Part shown: one piece after another, positions 1 through 8,646 of the stretch | How the letters are laid out: every line of letters begins with the position of its first letter | Numbering within the stretch: the first letter of the stretch is position 1 | Source: an uncultured Collinsella sp. | GTDB taxonomy: Bacteria > Actinomycetota > Coriobacteriia > Coriobacteriales > Coriobacteriaceae | DNA length: 64,000 bases | Direction of reading: 5' to 3' | Assembly (NCBI GenBank): GCA_934630735.1 | Contig: CAKTWK010000003.1 | Location: 1-64,000 of the forward strand | The notes under the pieces: generated by a model | What the model saw: only the letters and a program-made list of their open reading frames with translations | Databases searched by the model: none | What the model was told of the DNA's origin: nothing | Translations under genes and position numbers: made by a program

Positions 1-1757
1 GGCGTCGCCATGGGAGTTTTCGCACGTCGTGCTGACACGACGGGAAGCTCGAAGGCAAACCCCATCGCCAGCAAAAACCACGTGAGCGCATAGGTTGCAA
101 TTATGGCGGCCACCAGGCCACCCGCCACGCCATGCTGGGAAAACACGGTACATGCGAGTGCGGCCAGAGCCGGGACCTCGCAGGCGGAAAGGGCCAACAC
201 GCCCTGCAGGAATCCCGCACGGCGATCGCGCGCCAAGGCCCCGGCGGCAATGCCCGCCACGCCCGGCAGCGCCAACGCCAGCGCGGCGATAATGGCCGGC
301 AGCTTCCCGGACCACATAAGCGGTCCCACGACGAGCGTCACATGGGCGCCCGACGCCAACAGCGCCGCTGATACCACGACCACAGCCCAAAGCACGCCGC
401 ATACCGCCGTCGCACCAACCATCGCCGCGCGCCGGGCCGTGTGCCCCGATACCTCCATCGGGCACGGCATGAGCGGCTCGGCGCGAAGCGAGCGGGCGAC
501 ATTTTGCGCATAGTGGTCGCAAAATGCCGAGAGCGCCGCCTCCACCGCAGCCGGCTCGGGACGATCTTCCTGATGGCAGGACAGACAGGCCATCACCACA
601 TCGAAGAGCTGAGCGTCGACAAACGCCAGCGCATCGCGCAGATCCTCGGAATTTGGATCGAGCCCCAGCTGCTGAGCCTGCTCGGCCGCGGCAAGTGCCA
701 CATCGGGCTCGCGTCGCAGCAATTGCGTCAAGTCGCAGCCGGGCGCGTGGGCGCCGACGGGATAATCGGGCAGCGTATCCATCTTGAGGCGATAAGGGCT
801 GGCAATATCGCGCGTCTTTTTGCGCGAGCCCGAAGTACCCGACGCACCCGGCGCTACTTCGTACGGCGCGACACCGGCGATGAGCTCGTAGACCGTACTC
901 GCCGCCGCATAGACATCGATTGCCGGCGACATGCGAAGCATGCGCAGGTCGGGGATATCGTCGGTGAGCATCTCGGGCGGGGCGTAGGCCACCGTCGCGC
1001 GGCGCAACGTGGCATAGCGCTCGGTAAACGACGCCTTGCCGCCGGTGCCGGCCACCGCAGAGGCGGGCTCGAGCGCCAGCGACGAGCCAAAGTCGATCAA
1101 GCACAGGTCGAAAGTGCCTTCGGCAAGCTGTCGGTCGAGCGGCAGGCGCGCCGTGCGCACCATAATATTAGCGGGCGAGATATCGCGATGGACGAACCCA
1201 TCGCCCACCAAGCTCATGCGGCAGAGCAGATCGAACAGGTCGCGACCCAGGCGCGCCGCCACGAGCGGCGACAGACGCCCGGCATCGTCCACGGCAAGGC
1301 GCGAGCGCAGGCGAGCGAGCGTCTCGCCCTCGACCCACTCCATGACAATCGCGGGCACGCCGTCGACCTCGCCCCACCCGTATAGGCGGGGAAAGCCCTT
1401 AAGGCCCGAAAGGGCACGATGGCATTCATATTCCTCGCGAAACGCCGCCTTGAACTTGGTGACCAGCGCCTCGTGGGCGACATCGTCATCAAATTCGTCG
1501 CGCGCCGGCAAGATGAGCTGCTTGAGCGCCACGGCCTCGCCCTGCGCGTTGACGGCACGCGTCACGCGGCCGATGCCGCCGCGGCGCATGGTGGCGTCGT
1601 CGGCAAACAGCATCGTAAAACGGCGCAGGTAGGCGGGAAGCTCGTCCGTGCCCAGGGCGACGGCCGGCTCAAACCCGTCGACGCGCGCCAGGCGCAGGCC
1701 CACCATGGGATCGTGGGCAAGCGATTGGATTGTGGCGGAAACGAGATTGGTCATCAT
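1..1757 (-). CDS. Membrane-associated Ser/Thr protein kinase (3' end outside window)
   Basis: The gene runs off the left edge, so only its first ~585 codons are visible. The protein begins MMTNLV and has an N-terminal protein kinase domain at roughly residues 50-330. It contains VALKQL (ATP-site Lys), the catalytic loop FVHRDISPANIMV and a DFG-type motif CLIDFGSS. Hydrophobic segments from about residue 470 onward suggest a multi-pass C-terminal membrane region. The start ATG overlaps the stop of the upstream exported protein in an ATGA, so the two are translationally coupled. Kinase identity is clear from the motifs. The substrate is unknown; the upstream extracytoplasmic protein may be a partner (inference). 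Confidence 0.85.
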   Translation of the reverse strand, partial: MMTNLVSATIQSLAHDPMVGLRLARVDGFEPAVALGTDELPAYLRRFTMLFADDATMRRGGIGRVTRAVNAQGEAVALKQLILPARDEFDDDVAHEALVTKFKAAFREEYECHRALSGLKGFPRLYGWGEVDGVPAIVMEWVEGETLARLRSRLAVDDAGRLSPLVAARLGRDLFDLLCRMSLVGDGFVHRDISPANIMVRTARLPLDRQLAEGTFDLCLIDFGSSLALEPASAVAGTGGKASFTERYATLRRATVAYAPPEMLTDDIPDLRMLRMSPAIDVYAAASTVYELIAGVAPYEVAPGASGTSGSRKKTRDIASPYRLKMDTLPDYPVGAHAPGCDLTQLLRREPDVALAAAEQAQQLGLDPNSEDLRDALAFVDAQLFDVVMACLSCHQEDRPEPAAVEAALSAFCDHYAQNVARSLRAEPLMPCPMEVSGHTARRAAMVGATAVCGVLWAVVVVSAALLASGAHVTLVVGPLMWSGKLPAIIAALALALPGVAGIAAGALARDRRAGFLQGVLALSACEVPALAALACTVFSQHGVAGGLVAAIIATYALTWFLLAMGFAFELPVVSARRAKTPMAT

Positions 1758-2662
1758 AGAGCGATCGCCGCCACATTGTTATTGAAGTTGTTGAGCGCGA
1801 CGTTATCGTCGCCGTAATGTCCGACCCATTGACACAGGTTTGTGTAGCAGCCCCACAGGTTGGCGAATTGTCGATACCACTTTGACTGGGGAGGAAACGT
1901 CTGCCGGCCAAACTCGGCGCGGATGACAAACATGTCATTGACCAGGCTATCGCACGGTCCGGTATCGCCCGTGGCGTTATAGGTCGACACCACGCTATTG
2001 GCGCGGGCGACATAGCCATCGAGCATGTTGTATTTGGTCACGAGCCAACTGTGGATACCCTCCTCCTCGGCAGCCGAGAGGCCACCCGTGCCCGTGCCCC
2101 CGCCGGCATCGCCGTCCGTCGAGCCGCCACTCGAAGATCCACCGCCAGAGGCGGAGCCCGAACCGGAACCGCCGTCCGAACCCGCCGAACCGGTGCCAGA
2201 ACCGGACCCGTCCGAGCCGCCGGGCTTACCCGCCTGCTGCGTATCCTGCTCCTTCCGCTGCTCAGCCTTGTTAATGACAGAAGCCACGCTGTTATTGGAA
2301 AGCTTCGTGATGATCTTGGTGTTGGTGAGCACGATGGTCTTGCCGTTTGCCAGCGTAACCTCGTTGTCCGATGTTTCGGGACTGTCCGCATCGTCGCCAC
2401 CGAACACAACATGCGAGACCACGCTCGCCCACGCATATCCAGTTGTCGTTCCCAAGTCGCTTTTGGCCTTGCGCCCAATATGCAGCTCGCGCGCAGCATG
2501 CGCCTGCACCATGGACGGCACCGTCATACCATAAGCCGAAACACCGGCTATGACCAGCACGAGCGAGCAAGACAGCAGCACATACGCCCGAGGCGCCAGG
2601 CCCAGCCGGCGTCGCATGCGCACCGTGGCGCCACGCTTTGTCTGAGTGCCCCCGGGCCGCAT
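1754..2662 (-). CDS. Exported or membrane-anchored Gly/Ser-rich linker protein, unknown function
   Basis: About 302 residues. Start chosen at MRPGG because a strong Shine-Dalgarno (GGAGGAG) lies just upstream; an ATG 39 codons further upstream lacks this. A positively charged N-terminus is followed by one hydrophobic segment (AYVLLSCSLVLVIAGVSAYG), so the bulk should be outside the membrane. A region reading as a possible beta-rich domain (residues ~75-130) is followed by a low-complexity Gly/Ser/Asp linker of about 60 residues and a C-terminal domain with several Trp and Cys. I do not recognise the family. It overlaps the kinase start by 4 nt, suggesting a sensor or substrate of that kinase (inference). 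Confidence 0.75.
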   Translation of the reverse strand: MRPGGTQTKRGATVRMRRRLGLAPRAYVLLSCSLVLVIAGVSAYGMTVPSMVQAHAARELHIGRKAKSDLGTTTGYAWASVVSHVVFGGDDADSPETSDNEVTLANGKTIVLTNTKIITKLSNNSVASVINKAEQRKEQDTQQAGKPGGSDGSGSGTGSAGSDGGSGSGSASGGGSSSGGSTDGDAGGGTGTGGLSAAEEEGIHSWLVTKYNMLDGYVARANSVVSTYNATGDTGPCDSLVNDMFVIRAEFGRQTFPPQSKWYRQFANLWGCYTNLCQWVGHYGDDNVALNNFNNNVAAIAL

Positions 2663-2676
2663 GCGTTCTCCTCCAA

Positions 2677-2702
2677 CAAAAACACGCCGCTCAGGAGCGG
2701 CG
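2677..2702 (-). terminator. Intrinsic terminator in the leader of the Gly/Ser-rich protein gene
   Basis: On the minus strand CGCCGCTC pairs with GAGCGGCG (8 bp, 2-nt loop, arms 2685-2692 and 2695-2702) and is followed by a T-rich tract. It ends 15 nt before the start codon of the 1754-2662 gene and about 200 nt after recR, so it could end the recR transcript or act as a leader terminator. Confidence 0.7.
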
Positions 2703-2724
2703 CATTCTTTCATATCCACATTTG

Positions 2725-2733
2725 AGTGTATCA
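2725..2733 (-). promoter_or_regulatory. Candidate extended -10 promoter (TGATACACT)
   Basis: Minus-strand TGATACACT matches the TGnTACACT pattern also seen before the tRNA-Arg gene and the 14405 kinase. It lies about 25 nt before the terminator hairpin at 2677-2702 and would start a leader of roughly 55 nt for the downstream gene. No clear -35 is visible. Confidence 0.4.
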
Positions 2734-2905
2734 GCGAACCCAAAAGGTTGCGCAACGAATGGACAAATACGAGGTGCAAGCGGACCCATCCACGCGATAA
2801 GCGGATGAAAAGCAGGTTTGTTGCACAACAAATGCATGAACGCGCGCTCGATTATGAGCGCCCCGTGCGGCAGGCCGACGGGACATACCGCGGAGCTGGC
2901 GCCGC

Positions 2906-3502
2906 CTAGATCGCGCGGCGGGCCTCGATAGCGCGGCCGAGCGTAAGCTCGTCGGCATACTCCAAGTCGCCGCCCACGGGAAGGCCGCTCGCAAGACGCG
3001 ATACCTCAACGCCCAATGGCTTGATGGTGCGAGCAAGGTAGCTCGCCGTGGTCTCGCCCTCAATGTTGGGGTTGGTGGCGATAATGACCTCGTGGATGTC
3101 CTCGTGGCCCAGGCGCGCAAGCAGCTCGCGGATATGCAGCTGCTCGGGACCGATCTTGTCCATGGGGCTGATCACGCCGCCCAGCACATGGTACAGGCCA
3201 TGGTAGCTGCCCGTGCGCTCGATTGCCTGGACGTCGCGCGGCTCGCCCACCACGCAAATGCGAGTGGTATCGCGCATCGGGTCCTGGCAGATGGAGCACT
3301 CGTCGGCCGTGGCGTAGTTAAAGCAACGGCTGCAAAAATGGACCTCCTGCTTAACCTCCAGGATGGCCTCGGCCAGGCGGCGGGCCTCCTCGGCATCGGC
3401 CTCGAGCAGGTAATAGGCGATGCGCTGGGCCGACTTGGGACCAATGCCCGGCAGACGACCCAGCTCATCGAGCAGTTTTTGCAGACTGTGATTCGCACTC
3501 AT
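2906..3502 (-). CDS. recR: Recombination mediator protein RecR
   Basis: 198 residues, the usual RecR length. The N-terminal helix-hairpin-helix reads [21 protein letters not shown] four-Cys zinc finger follows (CSRCFN...CSICQD), then a Toprim domain with [13 protein letters not shown] and a C-terminal region with [19 protein letters not shown]. RecR works with RecF/RecO to load RecA at single-strand gaps. The ATG at 3502 gives the expected N-terminus [15 protein letters not shown]. The gene is 13 nt after the ybaB stop, and dnaX-ybaB-recR is a classic bacterial order, here interrupted upstream of ybaB. Confidence 0.97.
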   Translation of the reverse strand: MSANHSLQKLLDELGRLPGIGPKSAQRIAYYLLEADAEEARRLAEAILEVKQEVHFCSRCFNYATADECSICQDPMRDTTRICVVGEPRDVQAIERTGSYHGLYHVLGGVISPMDKIGPEQLHIRELLARLGHEDIHEVIIATNPNIEGETTASYLARTIKPLGVEVSRLASGLPVGGDLEYADELTLGRAIEARRAI

Positions 3503-3515
3503 ATATATGCGTGTC

Positions 3516-3836
3516 TTAGAACGGCATGCCCGGGATGTTGAGGCCGCCGGTGATGGCGCCCATCTGCTTGCTGGCAAGCTCGTTGACGCCGCGAACGGCC
3601 TCGTTGACGGCAGCCATGATCATGTCCTGCAGTATATCGACGTCCTCGGGATCGAGGGCATCGGGGTCGATGGTGAGGTTGACGAGCTCCATCTCGCCGT
3701 TAACGGTCACCTTGACCATGCCGCCGCCGGCAGAGGCGTCGACGGTCTGGGACTTGAGGTTCTCCTGCGCAGCGGCAAGCTGCTCCTGCATCTTGCGGGC
3801 CTGCTTCATCATCTGCTGCATGTTCATACCGGCCAT
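3516..3836 (-). CDS. ybaB: YbaB/EbfC family nucleoid-associated protein
   Basis: 106 residues starting [19 protein letters not shown], a typical YbaB start with a Met/Gln-rich first helix. The core [25 protein letters not shown] matches the family and the C-terminus ends [10 protein letters not shown]. Members form dimers that bind DNA and coat the nucleoid. GGAGC lies just upstream of the ATG. It is followed closely by recR. It is normally next to dnaX, but here 1.4 kb of accessory genes intervenes, so it needs its own promoter in the 3837-4176 gap. Confidence 0.95.
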   Translation of the reverse strand: MAGMNMQQMMKQARKMQEQLAAAQENLKSQTVDASAGGGMVKVTVNGEMELVNLTIDPDALDPEDVDILQDMIMAAVNEAVRGVNELASKQMGAITGGLNIPGMPF

Positions 3837-4176
3837 AATGGCTCCTTTACGTGCGGCCGCACGCCAAGCTGCAAGGGCAGCCGGGACGCGGCGGGGCTTT
3901 CAAACTCAAAAATCGTACCACGGCGCGAGGCCAGCAAGCGGGGCGGACACGCTACCTCAGTCGATATACATGTCCTGGAGTGCAAGCCGCACCCAAAGAT
4001 TATGCAAAGTTGAATAATTCGCATCTGAATAATATTGAAAGCTAAATCTTGTGGAGCCGGAATCCAACATTTTATGCGTACCACTAAATGGCTAAATGCC
4101 GAACCGCTGCTCGAGGTGGCGCGCATGACGGCAGGGTATAATTTGATTGTCACAGACAGCAATTTGGAGGTGCCCC
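3837..4176. other. 340-bp intergenic region between ybaB and an accessory + strand gene
   Basis: Divergent region that must hold the ybaB promoter (-) and the promoter of the 4177 gene (+). Positions 4000-4075 are AT-rich and contain two direct TGAATAAT copies 15 nt apart (4012 onward). On the + strand TATAAT at 4137-4142 is a good -10 for the 4177 gene, but no convincing -35 precedes it. No repeat family or small gene was recognised. Confidence 0.5.
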
Positions 4177-4686
4177 ATGAACGCCCCCGACGTGCTCCAA
4201 AACATCCGCTCAAAACACCCCGTTGCATATGTGGTTCTCTATCTCTTTGTCGGCTGGGCATTGCTGGTTGTCATCACCCATGTCATAGCCTTTGGAGCAG
4301 AACTGCTGGTAGCCAGCTCGGACCAGCCCGTCGTCAAATGGGAAGCAACCGATGAGTGCACCGATGGAACCCGAACTGTTTACTACAACAGCCCGTCCCT
4401 CTACCAAGAGTTCAAGGTCAAGATAAAGGACTTCAAGATTGTCGATGCCGAACCGGGCTCTTTATTTACAATCGGGGCAACCATCAACGCCGAGCAAGTC
4501 GAGTACACGGACAGCCACGCGACGTATCGCATCGACCTCAGCATCCTAGGCCGACCGTCACGCACCTGTCTGCTCGAATGCGATATACGCAACACCACAC
4601 TACACCTGTCCGAAATACAGATGCGCCCGGACAAAACCCCTGAAGAGCTAGGAGCCCTAAGCCCGGCGAGCGATTCTCAGCAGTAG
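4177..4686 (+). CDS. Single-pass membrane protein of unknown function
   Basis: 169 residues. Start MNAPDVL chosen for its Shine-Dalgarno (TTGGAGG, 6 nt spacing). One hydrophobic helix at about residues 17-42 (YVVLYLFVGWALLVVITHVI) would leave a ~125-residue extracytoplasmic domain with two Cys close together (TCLLEC), possibly a disulfide. No family recognised. It sits between ybaB and dnaX with a DUF4160 pair on the other strand, and its stop overlaps the DUF4160 stop by 10 bp in a tail-to-tail arrangement. It is probably part of an accessory insertion into the conserved dnaX-ybaB-recR locus. Confidence 0.7.
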   Translation: MNAPDVLQNIRSKHPVAYVVLYLFVGWALLVVITHVIAFGAELLVASSDQPVVKWEATDECTDGTRTVYYNSPSLYQEFKVKIKDFKIVDAEPGSLFTIGATINAEQVEYTDSHATYRIDLSILGRPSRTCLLECDIRNTTLHLSEIQMRPDKTPEELGALSPASDSQQ

Positions 4687-4949
4687 AACGATAGCCCGCC
4701 GGTTGTTTCTTTCCAACGTTTGCAAATCAGCGCATGGTTAGATGAAACAAACTGCATGATATCGCGTAAATCCCGAGCAGGAATATCGCCCTTGTTATGG
4801 GCCAGCTTGCATCCGCCGGAGCGAGTAAGCCATATCTTGGTCGCCTCGGCAGTGGGGCGCTTGACCGCTATATGAACATGGACGGGTTCACCGTTCTCCC
4901 CTGTCCAGAAAAAGATGACGTACGGCCCGAGTCGGAAGAGACTAGGCAT
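4677..4949 (-). CDS. DUF4160 family protein, possible toxin-antitoxin component
   Basis: 90 residues, start MPSLFRLGPYVIFFW. The pattern of a hydrophobic N-terminus, then NGEPVHVHI, LAHNKGDIPARDL and a C-terminal KRWKE matches the DUF4160 family, whose members commonly sit beside a second small gene in putative toxin-antitoxin-like pairs. The start overlaps the end of the upstream 86-residue gene by 8 bp, and a purine-rich SD (GGCGGA) is present. The toxin-antitoxin role is suggested by family context and is not shown by the sequence. Confidence 0.75.
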   Translation of the reverse strand: MPSLFRLGPYVIFFWTGENGEPVHVHIAVKRPTAEATKIWLTRSGGCKLAHNKGDIPARDLRDIMQFVSSNHALICKRWKETTGGLSFYC

Positions 4950-5202
4950 AGACTCGTCCGCCTTCGTAAGCAAAACGCAAGATAAGCGGGGCGTTATTAC
5001 GCACAAAATCATCGAGTTCTTTGAGGTCCGCTTCGCTAAAGCCCTCGTGCGACACCCAATTGAATGCCGGCAAGATACATTCCGCCGTGTCAAAGCCCCA
5101 ATCGCGTGGGCGCTCCACAACGATCTTCACCGTGTTGTCCTCGCGGACTTCGGAATACGAGATTTGCGTATCGTCCTCAAGACGGACATATTCCCACATC
5201 AT
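4942..5202 (-). CDS. Small protein paired with DUF4160, possible partner
   Basis: 86 residues, start MMWEYVRLEDD, with GGAG 7 nt upstream. Acidic, no membrane segment, no recognised motif; the C-terminal half (SEADLKELDDFVRNNAPLILRFA) looks helical. DUF4160 genes are usually paired with a small upstream gene, often DUF2442, but this sequence does not clearly match DUF2442. Translation is coupled to the DUF4160 gene by an 8-bp overlap. A minus-strand TATACT at 5238-5243 may be its -10. Confidence 0.65.
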   Translation of the reverse strand: MMWEYVRLEDDTQISYSEVREDNTVKIVVERPRDWGFDTAECILPAFNWVSHEGFSEADLKELDDFVRNNAPLILRFAYEGGRVYA

Positions 5203-5256
5203 AAGCTCGCTCCGTTCAAAGAGATCTCTTCTTGAGCAGTATACCCGCCCGCGCAG

Positions 5257-7731
5257 CTACTCCACCGGTTTGAAGATGGTGGACTGGCCGAAGACACTGC
5301 GGATGAGGGCTTTGGCCTCGTCCTCGGTCTGCGGGATGCTTGGGGCTGCGCCCTGATGGCCGAAGGGGCTGCCCGCGCCGGGGTTGGACTCCCAGGGAGC
5401 CGCAGGAGCGTCCTCCTCTTTGGGGGCAGTTGCAGCGGGCTTGGGCGCGGACGCCGCACCCGGCACGTCGAACGGGGGCAGATCGTCCCCGCCGGCATCG
5501 GCAGCAAAACCGCCGACCATGGCATCGTCGTAGGGAACCTGCTCGGATTCCCACGGCACAGACGGCGCGGCGGGCTGAGCCTTGGAAGCGGACGCGCGCT
5601 CGGGCGCTCGGGGTGCGGGCTCGGTCGGGAGCTTGCCCGTGGCAGGAGCGCCAGCAGGGTTGTCAGAGCGCAGCCAGGGTGCCTTGGCCAGGTCGGATGA
5701 CTTGGGCGCAGGCGCGGCGGCAGGATTGGGCGCGGGGACCGGAGCAGCCGGTTTGGGCACAGCGGGTTCAGGCGCCGACGGGGTCGGTGCCGCTACCGGT
5801 GCCGCTTTTGGCTGCGTCGCGCTGGCGCTCGAGGATGCAGGGGCCGCCGAGGACACGGGTTGCGGGTCCGCAGATGCCGCAGCCCGTGCAGATGGAGAAT
5901 GCTCCTCATGTTGAGGAGCCGGCGTGCCACCCCCATCCAGGACATAGTCGACGGTACGACGACCGAAGACCGCGCAGACCGTCGGCAGGACCACCGACTG
6001 CGCGTCGGCGCGACCGAGCATCTTGATGGCAAAGGTCGAGCCCGCGGGGAACGAGACCGTGAGCTTGGAGCCGTCATCTGACGTGGCGCGGGCATTGAGC
6101 AAAAGCCCTGCGTAGGAGGCCTGACGGGCCTTGACGCGTTCGACGACCTCGGCCCATTTGCGCTGGAGCTCGCCGGCGTCCTCGACCGCAGGGGTCTCGG
6201 CTGCGTCGGCGGCGGCAACCTGGGCGGCGTTGTTGGGCTTGGACACCGGCACGGTCGATGCGGCAGGCGCGGGAGCCGGAGCCGTAACGGGTTGAGGCGC
6301 AGGCGTTACAGGTTTGGACGCGGGAGCCGGAGCCGCGGACTTGGGCGCAGGCTGGGCAGCTGGAACAGCAGCGCCGCGGTCCCAAGGCATGCCACCCTGA
6401 TGCGCGGACGTAGCAGCGGGGGCGGCGGTCGCCGCAGGAGTAGCAGCTCGGGCACCCGAGATCAGCGTCGGTTGCTGTGTCGTCGCAGGTGCAGCCACGA
6501 CAGCCGCAGACGCACTCGCTTGAGCAGCAGCCACGCTCGCCGGAACGGCGGCGTTGGCAACCATGGCCTCCAAGCGCGCCACGCGCTCGGCCAGGGCCTC
6601 AATGGTCAGATCGGCCTCGGGACGTGCCAGGCGGGTGCAGGCGATCTCGAGCACCAGGCGCACGTCGCTCGCGCCCCTCATCTCCAAGGCGGCATCGTCG
6701 AGCACCGTCAGCACGCGAGCCAAACGATCGGCAGGATGCTCGCCAAAGGCAGCGGCCTCGGCAGCAAGCGCCTCGGCCTGCTCGGCCCCGCCCTCAAACA
6801 GCTCGGCGCGGGCGCCGGCAACGCAGGCCACGTACACATCGCGCACATGCGCCACCAGGTCGCGCGTCAGCTCAAGCAGGTCATTGCCTTCCTCGACCTG
6901 CGCGCGAATGAGCCCATACAGCTCGGCGACATCACGATCGGCAATGGCACGCGCAAACTCGCCCAGAATCTGGTCCGAAACTTCGCCCAAAAGCGAGCGG
7001 GCATCGTCCGCATGCACGGTGCCGTTGCCAAAGACGCTCAGCTGCTCCAGCGTGGAGAGCGCGTCGCGCATGCCGCCCTTGGCATGGCGTGCCACGATGG
7101 CAAGCGCCTCGTCGTCGTAGTCGAAGCCCTCCTGCTCGCACACGTATGCCAGGCGGCGCTCGATATCCTCGTTACCGATGCGGTGGAAATCGAAACGCTG
7201 GCAGCGCGAGAGGATGGTCTCCAGAATTTTTTGCGGGTCGGTGGTGCACAGCACAAAAATCACGTGTGCCGGCGGCTCCTCGAGCGTCTTGAGCAGCGCG
7301 TTGAACGCCGCCGTCGTGAGCATGTGGACCTCGTCGATGATATAGATCTTGTACTTGCCGCGCACCGGGGCAAAGTTGACGGAGTTGATGATCTCCTCGC
7401 GCACGTTGTCTACGCCGGTACGGCTTGCGGCATCGAGCTCGTAGACGTCTGGGTGGTTGCCCTCGGCGATGAGCTCGCATTCCTCACAGGTGCCGTCGGG
7501 CATGCAGCCGCTCGCGCCCTCGGCGCGCGCCGCCTCGGCATTGCGGCACAGTAGCGCCTTGGCAAGGATGCGCGCCATGGTGGTCTTGCCCGTGCCGCGC
7601 GGTCCGCAGAACAGGTACGCGTGGGACAGGCGCCCCTCGGTGATGGCGTGCTCGAGCGTCGAGACGATATGCTGCTGGCCCACCACGGAGTCGAAGGTGA
7701 GCGGGCGATACTTTCGGTACAACGATTCCAT
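5257..7731 (-). CDS. dnaX: DNA polymerase III subunit gamma/tau
   Basis: 824 residues, start MESLYRKYRPLTFDSVVGQ (GGGAG upstream). The AAA+ clamp-loader ATPase occupies residues ~1-220: Walker A GPRGTGKT, the zinc-binding Cys set in CRNAEAARAEG...CEECELI, DEVHML (Walker B) and an arginine-finger SRC motif (ILSRCQRFDF). Domain III follows to ~370. The last ~450 residues are mostly Ala/Pro-rich linker with a short tau-like segment (LQRKWAEVVERVKARQASYAG). I see no A-rich slippery heptamer, so a programmed frameshift to a short gamma form is not supported. Confidence 0.97.
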   Translation of the reverse strand: MESLYRKYRPLTFDSVVGQQHIVSTLEHAITEGRLSHAYLFCGPRGTGKTTMARILAKALLCRNAEAARAEGASGCMPDGTCEECELIAEGNHPDVYELDAASRTGVDNVREEIINSVNFAPVRGKYKIYIIDEVHMLTTAAFNALLKTLEEPPAHVIFVLCTTDPQKILETILSRCQRFDFHRIGNEDIERRLAYVCEQEGFDYDDEALAIVARHAKGGMRDALSTLEQLSVFGNGTVHADDARSLLGEVSDQILGEFARAIADRDVAELYGLIRAQVEEGNDLLELTRDLVAHVRDVYVACVAGARAELFEGGAEQAEALAAEAAAFGEHPADRLARVLTVLDDAALEMRGASDVRLVLEIACTRLARPEADLTIEALAERVARLEAMVANAAVPASVAAAQASASAAVVAAPATTQQPTLISGARAATPAATAAPAATSAHQGGMPWDRGAAVPAAQPAPKSAAPAPASKPVTPAPQPVTAPAPAPAASTVPVSKPNNAAQVAAADAAETPAVEDAGELQRKWAEVVERVKARQASYAGLLLNARATSDDGSKLTVSFPAGSTFAIKMLGRADAQSVVLPTVCAVFGRRTVDYVLDGGGTPAPQHEEHSPSARAAASADPQPVSSAAPASSSASATQPKAAPVAAPTPSAPEPAVPKPAAPVPAPNPAAAPAPKSSDLAKAPWLRSDNPAGAPATGKLPTEPAPRAPERASASKAQPAAPSVPWESEQVPYDDAMVGGFAADAGGDDLPPFDVPGAASAPKPAATAPKEEDAPAAPWESNPGAGSPFGHQGAAPSIPQTEDEAKALIRSVFGQSTIFKPVE

Positions 7732-7846
7732 GGGTGCTCCCCCGGGTATACTGAGTCTTGTTGCCGCGGCGGCCATGCGGTCGCACGGCATACTGCATTC
7801 ATAATAACCCGTACGGCGAGCCCGCCGCGATAGGAGTCCAAAGAGC

Positions 7847-8572
7847 ATGGCAGACGCAGAGAGCAACCTCGTTCCCTCCGAAGCAGCCGACCAGGTCGAG
7901 GTCGCGCTCGAGGCGCAGGCAGCAGCCGATGACGGCATCCTGTACCTCAACGAGTATCAGTACGAAAACGACCTCGTCACCGATTTCGCCCGCTTGGTTG
8001 CCTCGCCCAGGCGCCGCGGCTCCCTGTACGTCGCCGCCGCGATTGCCGCGCTCATCGGCATCGGCATGCTGGTGGCCGGCGGCAGCTGGATCAAGTTCGG
8101 CGTCGTGCTGATCGTGTTCGGCGCCTTTTTGGCCTGGTGGAGCAAAAATCTGCACCATACGCTCGCCCGCGACTTTATCGAAGCCGTCGAGGCAGACGAG
8201 TCCATGGGCGGCCGCTACCGCCGCGTCGCCGTCAACGAGGACGGCCTGATGGTCTGGGGCAAGAGCGGCAAGTCGCAGTTCTTCCCGTTTGAGAAACTCG
8301 ACCACGTACTCGACGGCGAGCGCATCTTTGTGGCCATGTTCGCCGACCAGGGCGTGACGATTCCCAAGGACACCTTTGTCCGCGGCGATGCCGAGCAGTT
8401 TGGCCCCTTCCTTAAGGCGCGCATCAACAAAAAACTCCGCATCGAGACCAAGAAGAAGAAAATGAAGGCCGAGAAGGCTGCCGCCAAGGCCAAGCAGGGC
8501 GACAAGGCAGACAAGCCCCAGGACAACACGGCCAAACTGCGCAAGCAGAAGAAGAGCAAGAAGAAGCACTAG
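7847..8572 (+). CDS. YcxB-like two-TM membrane protein
   Basis: 241 residues, start MADAESNL with GGAG upstream. Acidic N-terminus, then two adjacent transmembrane helices at ~65-105 (SLYVAAAIAALIGIGMLVAG and FGVVLIVFGAFLAWW). A cytoplasmic domain reads like the YcxB C-terminal domain (VNEDGLMVWGKSGKSQFFPF). The last ~45 residues are extremely Lys-rich and end KKSKKKH. Divergently transcribed from dnaX, with 115 bp between them. Function unknown. The polybasic tail could contact phospholipid or nucleic acid (inference). Confidence 0.8.
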   Translation: MADAESNLVPSEAADQVEVALEAQAAADDGILYLNEYQYENDLVTDFARLVASPRRRGSLYVAAAIAALIGIGMLVAGGSWIKFGVVLIVFGAFLAWWSKNLHHTLARDFIEAVEADESMGGRYRRVAVNEDGLMVWGKSGKSQFFPFEKLDHVLDGERIFVAMFADQGVTIPKDTFVRGDAEQFGPFLKARINKKLRIETKKKKMKAEKAAAKAKQGDKADKPQDNTAKLRKQKKSKKKH

Positions 8573-8597
8573 GGCCGAGCGCCACTGCGAAGGGAAT

Positions 8598-8623
8598 CTC
8601 ATCCCGCTTCGGCGTAGGATGAG
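8598..8623. terminator. Hairpin with UUCG tetraloop after the YcxB-like gene
   Basis: CTCATCC (8598-8604) pairs with GGATGAG (8617-8623), and inside it CGC-TTCG-GCG forms a stable tetraloop stem. It lies between convergent genes ending at 8572 (+) and 8647 (-). No T tract follows on either strand, so terminator function is likely but not certain. Confidence 0.5.
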
Positions 8624-8646
8624 GCTCCCCCAACAGGACCTTCGAG

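Noticed and set aside
5257..6600. Programmed frameshift in dnaX
   Set aside because: No A-rich slippery heptamer is present in the GC-rich region after domain III.
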